From the NCBI RefSeq assembly GCF_000377505.1, contig NZ_KB898194.1, positions 62,001 to 126,000 of the forward strand: 64,000 bases of DNA, written 5' to 3'. Within the stretch, counting starts at the first letter, position 1; each line of letters opens with the position of its first letter. The notes below the pieces were generated by a model. The model had not been told where the DNA came from. It was given only the letters and a program-made list of their open reading frames with translations, and ran no database searches. The DNA comes from Paenibacillus massiliensis 2301065 = DSM 16942 (GTDB lineage: Bacteria; Bacillota; Bacilli; Paenibacillales; Paenibacillaceae). Made by a program: the position numbers and the translations under genes. Below, piece after piece: positions 26,281 to 33,782 of the stretch.

Positions 26281-27378
26281 ATGAAGCAATCGCGTCCGGC
26301 TCCGGATTTATGGATGTTCGTCTGCATTATTGCCCTGCTTGCGATCGGCCTTGTGATGGTGTATAGCGCCGGCGCAGTGTTGGCTTTTCGTGAATATGGA
26401 GATTCCTATTATTTTGTCAAACGCCAGTTGCTATTCGCATCGCTTGGTCTGATCGCGATGTGGTTCACGTCAAGAATGGATTATCGGCTGTGGGGACAAC
26501 TCGCGAAGCCCATGCTCCTGGTCTGCTTTCTGCTATTGCTTGCAGTTCTGATTCCGGGCATTGGAGTTGTGCGGGGAGGAGCTCGAAGCTGGCTGGGTAT
26601 TAGTTCCTTCGGCATTCAACCTTCCGAGTTCATGAAGCTTGGGATGATTGTGTTTTTGGCGCGCTGGCTGAGCCGACCTGGTTATAACATTACATCCTTT
26701 ACTAAAGGACTACTCCCACCTATGGGACTTGCAGGCCTTGCCTTTGGTCTTATCATGCTTCAGCCTGATCTGGGTACGGGCACGGTTATGCTGGGTGCGT
26801 CCATGCTGATTATTTTTGCTGCAGGGGCAAGTCTCAAGCAGCTTGGTTGGCTGGCGCTTGGCGGTGTGGCAGGTTTTGCAGCATTAATTGCTGCAGCGCC
26901 ATATCGTCTGAAGCGGATTACGGCTTTCCTGGACCCATGGTCCGATCCGCTAGGTGCGGGGTATCAGATTATTCAATCTTTATATGCCATCGGTCCTGGC
27001 GGACTGGGGGGACTCGGTTTGGGTATGAGTCGGCAGAAGTACAGCTATGTGCCCGAACCACAGACAGATTTTATTTTTTCAATACTTTCAGAAGAGCTGG
27101 GCTTCATTGGTGGCTGTATCGTTATTTTACTGTTTCTGATGCTGATATGGCGGGGCATGCGAACAGCGATGACTATTCAGGATACATTCGGGAGTCTGCT
27201 GGCTGTTGGAATTGTCGGGATGGTCGCGGTCCAGGTCGTGATTAACATAGGCGTCGTCATCGGACTCATGCCCGTAACAGGGATCACACTACCGTTAATC
27301 AGCTATGGCGGCTCTTCTTTGACCTTGATGCTGACAGCACTGGGTATATTATTAAGTCTATCACGTAATACGAGGTGA
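26281..27378 (+). CDS. spoVE: SEDS-family glycosyltransferase SpoVE
   Basis: 365 aa from ATG 26281 (MKQSRPAPDL), matching the 366 aa of B. subtilis SpoVE; in-frame GTGs at 26239 and 26260 would add a poorly conserved extension. About ten membrane helices with SEDS hallmarks: MVYSAGAVLAF near 28, GGARSWLGISSFGIQPSEF near 100, LQPDLGTG near 160, and VPEPQTDFIFSILSEELG near 256. SEDS proteins polymerise lipid II with a class B PBP. Position between murD and murG and the linked spoVD identify SpoVE rather than FtsW, although a dual role in division cannot be excluded from sequence. Confidence 0.88.
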   Translation: MKQSRPAPDLWMFVCIIALLAIGLVMVYSAGAVLAFREYGDSYYFVKRQLLFASLGLIAMWFTSRMDYRLWGQLAKPMLLVCFLLLLAVLIPGIGVVRGGARSWLGISSFGIQPSEFMKLGMIVFLARWLSRPGYNITSFTKGLLPPMGLAGLAFGLIMLQPDLGTGTVMLGASMLIIFAAGASLKQLGWLALGGVAGFAALIAAAPYRLKRITAFLDPWSDPLGAGYQIIQSLYAIGPGGLGGLGLGMSRQKYSYVPEPQTDFIFSILSEELGFIGGCIVILLFLMLIWRGMRTAMTIQDTFGSLLAVGIVGMVAVQVVINIGVVIGLMPVTGITLPLISYGGSSLTLMLTALGILLSLSRNTR

Positions 27379-27382
27379 TCTC

Positions 27383-28498
27383 ATGCGAGTGGTGTTAAGC
27401 GGCGGCGGGACTGGAGGACATATCTACCCGGCGATTGCTGTAGCCCGACAGATTGAAGAGGAATTTCCAGATGCGAAGTTCCTGTATATTGGCGGTAAAC
27501 GGGGGCTGGAAAGCAAGCTGGTGCCCCAGGAAAAAATAGATTTTGAGGCGATCGATATTACAGGCTTTCGCCGGAGCTTGTCTTTTGAAAATATAAAAAC
27601 AATTATGCGCTTCTTTCAAGGAGTACGGACATCAAAGGCTCTGCTGCGCCAATTCAAGCCGGATGTCGTTATCGGCACGGGGGGCTATGTGTGTGGTCCG
27701 GTGGTATATGCAGCAGCGAGACTCGGCATTCCTAGCATGATTCATGAGCAAAATGCCATCCCTGGATTAACCAATTCATTCCTGAGCCGCTATGCAGATA
27801 CGGTAGCTGTAAGCTTTGAAGGCTCTGAACGAGCTTTTCCAAAAGCCAAGCATGCGGTCTATACCGGTAATCCACGTGCAACTACTGTACGACATGCCAA
27901 CAGAGACCGTGGCTTTGCTACGCTGGGACTTCCGATGGAGAGTTCCGTAGTGCTCGTAGTTGGAGGCAGCAGAGGAGCCAAGGCGATTAATGACGCCATG
28001 ATTGACATGGCTCCGCAACTTTCGAAATTGAAGGACGTACATTTTGTTTATGTGACGGGTGAAAGCTACTTCGAGCGCACGACAGAGCAAGTACGCAGCA
28101 AGATTGGTTCTCTTCCTAATTATGTGCATATTCTTCCTTATATCCATAATATGCCGGAGGTGCTCGCCTGCACTTCCTTGATTGTGAGTAGGTCAGGGGC
28201 ATCATTTTTGTCGGAGATTACCTCATTGGGTATCCCGTCCATTCTCATTCCATCGCCAAATGTGACGAATAATCATCAGGAGGCGAATGCACGCAGACTG
28301 GAGGAGGAAGGTGCGGCTGTCATGATCCGTGAGCCAGAGCTTACTGGCAAGAAGCTATTCGATGAAATCGCGGATATCATGCACAATGCTGACAGACGGG
28401 CTCACATGTCGACGGCCTCTGCTACGCTGGGCAAGCCGGATTCTGCTGAGGTGCTGGTACAGGAGCTGGTGAGAATAGCAGGGAAGTCAAGGAACTAA
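27383..28498 (+). CDS. murG: UDP-GlcNAc:lipid I GlcNAc transferase MurG
   Basis: 371 aa. GT28 glycosyltransferase at the inner face of the membrane, making lipid II. N-terminal GGGTGGHIYPA (8-18), GTGGYVCGPV near 95, HEQNAIPG near 124 and GGSRGAKAIN near 194 are diagnostic. The ATG has GAGGTGAT upstream, five bases after spoVE. The next gene in related genomes, murB, is only a remnant here. Confidence 0.95.
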   Translation: MRVVLSGGGTGGHIYPAIAVARQIEEEFPDAKFLYIGGKRGLESKLVPQEKIDFEAIDITGFRRSLSFENIKTIMRFFQGVRTSKALLRQFKPDVVIGTGGYVCGPVVYAAARLGIPSMIHEQNAIPGLTNSFLSRYADTVAVSFEGSERAFPKAKHAVYTGNPRATTVRHANRDRGFATLGLPMESSVVLVVGGSRGAKAINDAMIDMAPQLSKLKDVHFVYVTGESYFERTTEQVRSKIGSLPNYVHILPYIHNMPEVLACTSLIVSRSGASFLSEITSLGIPSILIPSPNVTNNHQEANARRLEEEGAAVMIREPELTGKKLFDEIADIMHNADRRAHMSTASATLGKPDSAEVLVQELVRIAGKSRN

Positions 28499-28529
28499 AT
28501 ACAGACCTGGGCGGTTGTCACACGTGGCG

Positions 28530-28929
28530 TCATCCTGTCATAAGATACCTTATACATTGTGACCACCACCCGGGCTGCCGGCTAACGCCCGACCTTTAGA
28601 TCTCCGCCATGCTCAATCGGGTGGGGAAGCAGCTGACAGTTCCTGGACACAGATGAACGCTGTTCTCGGCACAGCCTTCGCTGGCTTCTGTTTGGACGGG
28701 GCACCAGTAAGCTACGCTGATAAGAGAACGCGGATGAAAGCCGGACCCAGGGTCAGATGTGTCCATACAACTCAGTCCATTGAGGCTGTGCTGCGCCAAA
28801 GCGATAATCAACACCGGGCTAGCGACAGCAGAGGACGTGCTTACCCTTTTGCAGCATATTCAAAGCAAATATCATCTCATGCCGGCATTCTCCTTGAGCC
28901 GGAGTAACCTCGTGGTGGGTGAGCGGTAG
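28530..28929 (+). pseudogene. murB: Decayed murB (UDP-N-acetylenolpyruvoylglucosamine reductase)
   Basis: The 448 bases between murG and murA contain no intact gene, but pieces in shifting frames read like MurB in the right order. A segment near 28560-28600 resembles the HTT-GGPADL N-terminus. AGFCLDGAP.SYADK near 28680-28725 resembles AGSVFRNP...YAGKLIE. 28804-28875 reads IINTGLATAEDVLTLLQHIQ and then SKYH, the MurB C-terminal helix. In a second frame 28878-28904 reads HAGILLEPE, and back in the first frame 28912-28929 reads VVGER-stop. MurB is about 300 aa, so about half the gene is gone and several frameshifts exist. Intact MurB must be encoded elsewhere. Recognition is by eye, without alignment. 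Confidence 0.68.
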
Positions 28930-28946
28930 AACTCGGAGGTGATACA

Positions 28947-30230
28947 TTGGATAAACTGGTTATTGAGGGCGGATATCCTCTGTCCGGAACTGTTGGCATT
29001 CATGGTGCCAAAAATGCGGCGCTCCCGATCTTGGCAGCGAGTCTGCTTGCCAACGGTGAAGTGCAAATCCGCAATGTCCCGAATCTGCTGGACATCCAGG
29101 TGATGATTGGCATTCTCGGACGCCTGGGCTGCAATGTCAGCTATGAACAGCAGGCAGTGAAGGTAGATGCATCAACGTTATCCACGACCGTCATTCCGGA
29201 AGACCTGATGAAGCAGATGAGATCATCTATCTTTCTGATGGGACCGCTCCTGGCCAAATACGGTGAAGTTACAGTATACCAGCCAGGTGGGTGTGCCATC
29301 GGAGAACGCAAGATAGATCTACATCTGGATGGCTTGCGCGCGCTCGGAGCAGAAATTATCGAGCAGAGCGAGCAGATTACCTGTCGTGCGTCACGATTGA
29401 CTGGTGCAGATATTCACCTGGAGTTCCCAAGCGTAGGAGCCACAGAGAATATCATGATGGCAGCGGTACTTGCGGAAGGAAGGACGACGATTACCAATGC
29501 GGCTAGGGAGCCGGAAATCCAGGATCTTCAGCGCTTTCTGAACACAATGGGCGCTCAGGTCATTGGAGCAGGGACAGATACGATTACGATTACTGGTGTA
29601 AAATCGCTACAATCCTGTTCGTACGGGATTATTCCTGATCGGATCGTTGCAGGCACGATTATGATTGCGGCAGCAGCAACTCGTGGCAACGTGACACTTA
29701 CAGGCTGTAATCCGGGTCATATCTCGTCACTCCTGCACGTCCTCCGGCGGGCTGGTGTTCAAATCAATGCTTGCAATGATATAATAAAAGTAAGCTGTAT
29801 GACCCGTCCCAAGCCTGTTGGCCGTATTGTTACCTCACCCTATCCATCATTTCCAACCGATCTGCAGTCTCAGGTAATGGTACTGTTGTCCTTGGCTGAT
29901 GGCTTCAGCATCATGAAGGAGACGGTATTCGAGAGTCGCTTCAAGCATGTGAACGAGTTGAACGTCATGGGTGCTGACATTTCAGTGGACGCGAATGCAG
30001 CCTTGATTCGGGGGGTCCCCCGTCTCTACGGTGCTACTGTCGAGGCAACGGATCTGCGTGCGGGAGCCGCATTGGTGATTGCAGGTCTCGCTGCTCAGGG
30101 ACGAACAATCGTTGAGCAGGTCCATCATATTGATCGAGGCTATGATAGACTTGAGCTACTATTCCAGAGTCTTGGAGCCAAGATGCGTCGTCAGTCTGTT
30201 GTACCGGAGGAGCTTGATTTTGCTAATTAA
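28947..30230 (+). CDS. murA: UDP-GlcNAc 1-carboxyvinyltransferase
   Basis: 427 aa. First committed step of peptidoglycan synthesis: transfers enolpyruvate from PEP to UDP-GlcNAc. KNAAL near residue 22, active-site Cys in QPGGCAIGERKID near 115 (the fosfomycin target residue is present), and inverse alpha-beta barrel repeats throughout. The start is TTG 28947 with CGGAGGTGA seven bases upstream. In B. subtilis murA is not in this cluster; Firmicutes often have two murA copies and this one sits between the murB remnant and divIB. Confidence 0.94.
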   Translation: MDKLVIEGGYPLSGTVGIHGAKNAALPILAASLLANGEVQIRNVPNLLDIQVMIGILGRLGCNVSYEQQAVKVDASTLSTTVIPEDLMKQMRSSIFLMGPLLAKYGEVTVYQPGGCAIGERKIDLHLDGLRALGAEIIEQSEQITCRASRLTGADIHLEFPSVGATENIMMAAVLAEGRTTITNAAREPEIQDLQRFLNTMGAQVIGAGTDTITITGVKSLQSCSYGIIPDRIVAGTIMIAAAATRGNVTLTGCNPGHISSLLHVLRRAGVQINACNDIIKVSCMTRPKPVGRIVTSPYPSFPTDLQSQVMVLLSLADGFSIMKETVFESRFKHVNELNVMGADISVDANAALIRGVPRLYGATVEATDLRAGAALVIAGLAAQGRTIVEQVHHIDRGYDRLELLFQSLGAKMRRQSVVPEELDFAN

Positions 30231-30242
30231 CATTGCCTGCAG

Positions 30243-30267
30243 CGTCCCCTCCCTGTCGGAGGGGACG
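30243..30267 (+). other. Perfect hairpin between murA and divIB
   Basis: CGTCCCCTCC and GGAGGGGACG form a perfect 10-bp GC-rich stem around CTGTC, ending 23 bases before the divIB start. No T-run follows, so it is not a standard terminator. It may be a processing or mRNA-stability site. Confidence 0.7.
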
Positions 30268-30290
30268 AGAGGCTTCTATGGGGAGTTCAT

Positions 30291-31055
30291 ATGCATAAAG
30301 CCCAGATCCCTGCACTCAGAGAGAGCAGGCCAAAAAGGAATACAAGTCGAAAAATAGCCTGGACCCTTATCATTTTATTTATCGTGCTGCTGGCAGTCCT
30401 TTTTTTCAGGTCCTCATTAAGCCAGATTACAGCGGTTCAATTTCAGGGAAGTACGTTTACGCCGCAGGACAAGCTGCTGGAGCAGAGTGGTCTGGAAATT
30501 GGTGGTCAATTTTTTGGTGCCAGTAAGGAAGATATCATTAGTCGCCTGAAGCAGATTCAATCCATCCAAATGGTGAATGTGGACAAGCATTTTCCAGGGG
30601 AGATTAGCATTCAGATCAAGGAATACCCTACAGTGGCCTACGAGGTAAATACAGATGGAGAACTTAGAGCCATTCTCTCGAACGGGACAAGCGTGGAGGT
30701 ATCCAGCAGTGGAATTGCTGTAGAGAAGCCCATTCTGACACAATGGAAATCCGATGATCCCATTAAAATTAAGCTTAGTCAGACTTTAGCCAACATTCCT
30801 AGTGAGTGGACTGCTGATATTTCAGAGATTTTACCAGACCCTACTCCTTCCTTTCCGGATCGTATTCGAATGTATACCCGGAGCCAGTTCGAAGTGCTGA
30901 CAGCTGTATCATTACTTGAGAAGAAGATTAGTTATCTGAATCAGGTCATTGAGACGGAAGAGCCAGGAATGATCACTATGTTTCAAGCGGATACGTATGT
31001 TCCTTTCAAACCGCGCGAGGAAGATGGTAGCATCGAAAATGCCACTACTCAGTGA
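30291..31055 (+). CDS. divIB: Cell division protein DivIB/FtsQ
   Basis: 254 aa. Basic cytoplasmic tail (1-22), one membrane helix (about 23-43), then a POTRA domain beginning ITAVQFQGSTFTPQDKLL (about 48-120) and the FtsQ/DivIB beta domain. It belongs to the FtsL-DivIC-DivIB subcomplex of the divisome. ATG 30291 follows GGGGAG. The end is acidic and likely disordered. It lies upstream of ftsA as expected, although ylxW/ylxX/sbp of B. subtilis are absent between them. Confidence 0.9.
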   Translation: MHKAQIPALRESRPKRNTSRKIAWTLIILFIVLLAVLFFRSSLSQITAVQFQGSTFTPQDKLLEQSGLEIGGQFFGASKEDIISRLKQIQSIQMVNVDKHFPGEISIQIKEYPTVAYEVNTDGELRAILSNGTSVEVSSSGIAVEKPILTQWKSDDPIKIKLSQTLANIPSEWTADISEILPDPTPSFPDRIRMYTRSQFEVLTAVSLLEKKISYLNQVIETEEPGMITMFQADTYVPFKPREEDGSIENATTQ

Positions 31056-31170
31056 TCTGAAAAAATGATAAAATGAGTTTTATGAGCTCTAGCTCGGTAT
31101 TCCTTCTTTTTTCTTGAAATTTTTATATCTTTGGCCAGAAGTTGGCACCGAAAAAATTTGTAGAAAAAAG

Positions 31171-31196
31171 AGGGATCGTATAAATAGTGTTGAATA
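31171..31196 (+). promoter_or_regulatory. Candidate sigma-H promoter of ftsAZ
   Basis: AGGGATC (31171-31177), 13-base spacer, TGAATA (31191-31196). The spacing is the same as in the classical B. subtilis spoVG sigma-H promoter, and B. subtilis ftsAZ is known to have a sigma-H promoter that supports polar septation. The -35 has two mismatches to AGGAWWT. Confidence 0.4.
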
Positions 31197-31253
31197 TTTG
31201 TAGAGGTATGTTTAGAGATGACAAATCATTTGGAGTTAGGAGGTGCCACAGAC

Positions 31254-32513
31254 TTGAGTAACAATGACATCATTGTTAGTTTGGACATCGGTACATCCAA
31301 AGTTCGGGCTATTATAGGTGAAATGAATAATGGAACCTTTAATATTATTGGAGTTGGATCTGCCGACTCGGAAGGAATTCGCAAAGGTGCAATCGTAGAT
31401 ATCGATCAGACCGTGCAATCGATCCGCAGTGCAGTTGATCATGCGGAACGCATGGTAGGTATTCAGATAACTGAAGTATACGTGGGTATCACTGGCAATC
31501 ATATTGGCCTGCAGACAAGCCATGGCGTGGTGGCGGTCTCTAATGAGGATCGCGAGATCGGTGAAGAGGATATCGAACGGGTGCTGAAGGCTGCGGAAGT
31601 CATTGCAGTTCCTCCGGAGAGAGAAATTATTGATGTAGTGGCCAAGCAATATATCGTGGATGGTCTGGAGGGCATTCAGGACCCACGTGGCATGATTGGG
31701 GTAAGACTTGAGGTAGAGGCTACCATCGTGACAGGAGCCAAGACGCCTATACATAACCTACTGCGTTGTGTTGAGAAGAGTGGCTTGCGTATTGTTGATC
31801 TGGTCCTGCTTCCGCTTGGTACGGGACAATTGTCTCTGTCCAAGGATGAGAAGACGATGGGTTCAGCACTTGTCGATGTTGGGGCAGGGTCTACCACGAT
31901 TGCGATCTTTGAGGAAGGCAGCATTGTGGCTACATCGACTTTGCCGATTGGTGGCGAATTCGTAACCAATGATATCGCATATGGATTGAGAACGTTAACC
32001 GACCAGGCTGAGAAGGTGAAGCTGAAATACGGCTGTGCCAATTATGATGATGCGGCTACAGATGTTCTGTTCAAGGTAACGCGCATCGGTAGTAACGTGG
32101 ACAAGGAATTTAATCAGCAGGACTTGGCTGCGATCATCGAGCCTCGGGTGCAGGAGATATTCCAGCTGGTTCAGGCCGAAGTAAGACGACTTGGTTACAC
32201 GGAGCTTCCTGGGGGTTATATACTTACGGGAGGAACTGTATCCATGCCAGGTGTACTTCAAGTAGCTCAAGGTGAGTTGGCTGCTTCGGTAAGGATTGCC
32301 GTGCCGGATTTCATTGGTGTTCGTGACCCTAGTTTTACTAGCGGAGTCGGTATTTTGCAAAATGCGGTACGCCAATATCGTGTGCGCAGCCAAAGTGGCA
32401 ACGTAAGTGCCAAGAAGCCGGCCAATCGAACGAAGAGCAGTCCCGCTCCGGAAAAAGAGCAAAAACCGGGATTTATCGAACGTTTGAAAAACATGTTCAG
32501 TGAATTTATATAA
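31254..32513 (+). CDS. ftsA: Cell division protein FtsA
   Basis: 419 aa from TTG 31254, chosen because TAGGAGGTG precedes it and it gives MSNNDIIVSLDIGTSK; an ATG 36 bases upstream has no good site. Actin-like ATPase that tethers FtsZ to the membrane: phosphate 1 motif LDIGTSKVRA near 8, the FtsA-specific 1C domain (about 80-160), phosphate 2 DVGAGSTT near 207, and TGGTVSMPG near 335. The C-terminal FIERLKNMFSEFI is an amphipathic membrane-targeting helix after a Lys/Pro-rich linker. Precedes ftsZ by about 60 bases. Confidence 0.95.
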   Translation: MSNNDIIVSLDIGTSKVRAIIGEMNNGTFNIIGVGSADSEGIRKGAIVDIDQTVQSIRSAVDHAERMVGIQITEVYVGITGNHIGLQTSHGVVAVSNEDREIGEEDIERVLKAAEVIAVPPEREIIDVVAKQYIVDGLEGIQDPRGMIGVRLEVEATIVTGAKTPIHNLLRCVEKSGLRIVDLVLLPLGTGQLSLSKDEKTMGSALVDVGAGSTTIAIFEEGSIVATSTLPIGGEFVTNDIAYGLRTLTDQAEKVKLKYGCANYDDAATDVLFKVTRIGSNVDKEFNQQDLAAIIEPRVQEIFQLVQAEVRRLGYTELPGGYILTGGTVSMPGVLQVAQGELAASVRIAVPDFIGVRDPSFTSGVGILQNAVRQYRVRSQSGNVSAKKPANRTKSSPAPEKEQKPGFIERLKNMFSEFI

Positions 32514-32572
32514 CGGTTGAGTGCCATACATGGACGAGCTAGCCATGCACATTGAGGGGGAGAGGGAATAGT

Positions 32573-33679
32573 ATGTTGGAATTTGATTTTGAAATGGAGA
32601 GTTTGGCCCAAATTAAAGTGATAGGCGTCGGTGGGGGCGGCAGCAATGCTGTCAACCGCATGATTGATAATGGAGTACAAGGCGTTGAATTCATTACGGT
32701 CAATACGGATGCCCAAGCACTTCATCTGGCCAAATCCGAGCATAAGCTGCAAATCGGCGATAAGCTGACTCGCGGTCTGGGTGCTGGCGCTAACCCTGAT
32801 GTGGGCAAGAAGGCTGCTGAGGAGTCCCGTGATCTGATTATGAATACCCTGAAAGGGGCAGACATGGTGTTCGTTACAGCCGGAATGGGTGGCGGTACCG
32901 GAACAGGTGCTGCGCCAGTTATCGCTGAGATTGCAAAGGAATGCGGAGCATTGACAGTAGGCGTGGTTACACGCCCGTTCACCTTTGAGGGCCGCAAGCG
33001 GTCGACACATGCCGAGCAAGGGATCGAAGGCCTGAAGGAAAAGGTAGATACCCTGATCGTCATTCCGAATGATCGATTGTTGGAGATTGTAGATAAGAAG
33101 ACTCCAATGCTGGAGGCTTTCCGCGAGGCAGATAATGTACTTCGTCAAGCCGTACAAGGCATCTCTGATCTGATTGCTGTACCGGGTCTCATCAACCTTG
33201 ACTTCGCTGACGTGAAGACAATCATGACTGAGCGTGGTTCAGCCCTGATGGGGATCGGACTGGCAACAGGCGAGAACCGTGCTGCTGAGGCTGCGCGCAA
33301 GGCTATTATGAGCCCACTGCTGGAGACGTCGATTGAAGGGGCACGCGGGGTAATCATGAACATTACAGGCGGCGCTAATCTCTCTCTGTATGAAGTGAAT
33401 GAAGCGGCCGAGATCGTGACTTCTGCGTCTGATCCGGAAGTGAATATGATCTTCGGTGCGATTATTGACGATGACATGAAAGAAGAGATTAAAGTAACTG
33501 TTATTGCTACAGGCTTCGAAGGCAAGCCAGCTCCATCTGCTCCTTCCCGCAAGCCGGCAGCAAGTCAGCCAGAACAGGAAGAGCGTCCGTCCAACCTGCG
33601 TCCGTTCGGCAACCAGCAGAGCGATCAGCTGGATATCCCGACCTTCCTGCGCAACCGTCCGCGGAACAACAATGACTAA
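32573..33679 (+). CDS. ftsZ: Cell division GTPase FtsZ
   Basis: 368 aa from ATG 32573 (MLEFDFEMESLAQIKVIGVGGGG). Tubulin-like GTPase forming the Z-ring. The tubulin signature GGGTGTGAAP is near 105; the T7 loop NLDFADVKT is near 207. After a short Ser/Pro/Gln-rich linker comes the conserved C-terminal peptide LDIPTFLRNR near 353-362, which binds FtsA, SepF and other partners. GGGGGAGAGGG precedes the start. An excellent terminator follows, ending the dcw operon. Confidence 0.97.
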   Translation: MLEFDFEMESLAQIKVIGVGGGGSNAVNRMIDNGVQGVEFITVNTDAQALHLAKSEHKLQIGDKLTRGLGAGANPDVGKKAAEESRDLIMNTLKGADMVFVTAGMGGGTGTGAAPVIAEIAKECGALTVGVVTRPFTFEGRKRSTHAEQGIEGLKEKVDTLIVIPNDRLLEIVDKKTPMLEAFREADNVLRQAVQGISDLIAVPGLINLDFADVKTIMTERGSALMGIGLATGENRAAEAARKAIMSPLLETSIEGARGVIMNITGGANLSLYEVNEAAEIVTSASDPEVNMIFGAIIDDDMKEEIKVTVIATGFEGKPAPSAPSRKPAASQPEQEERPSNLRPFGNQQSDQLDIPTFLRNRPRNNND

Positions 33680-33690
33680 CATAAATTAGC

Positions 33691-33738
33691 AGGAATGTCC
33701 CCAAGTAGTATTCTACTTGTAGGACATTCCTTTTTTTT
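33691..33738 (+). terminator. Terminator after ftsZ
   Basis: AGGAATGTCC/GGACATTCCT outer stem with inner CAAGTAG/CTACTTG, followed by eight T. Confidence 0.95.
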
Positions 33739-33782
33739 ATTGAAGGATACGGTCGATCCTAATATTGAAAGGAGTTTCGTTG

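Noticed and set aside
28653..28907. An 84-codon open frame between murG and murA as a separate small gene
   Set aside because: Its last residues (HAGILLEPE) and centre fit the decayed murB in one of several frames, and no ribosome site precedes it.
30079..30357. A 92-codon frame spanning the murA end and divIB start
   Set aside because: It overlaps two confident genes in another frame and has no family match.
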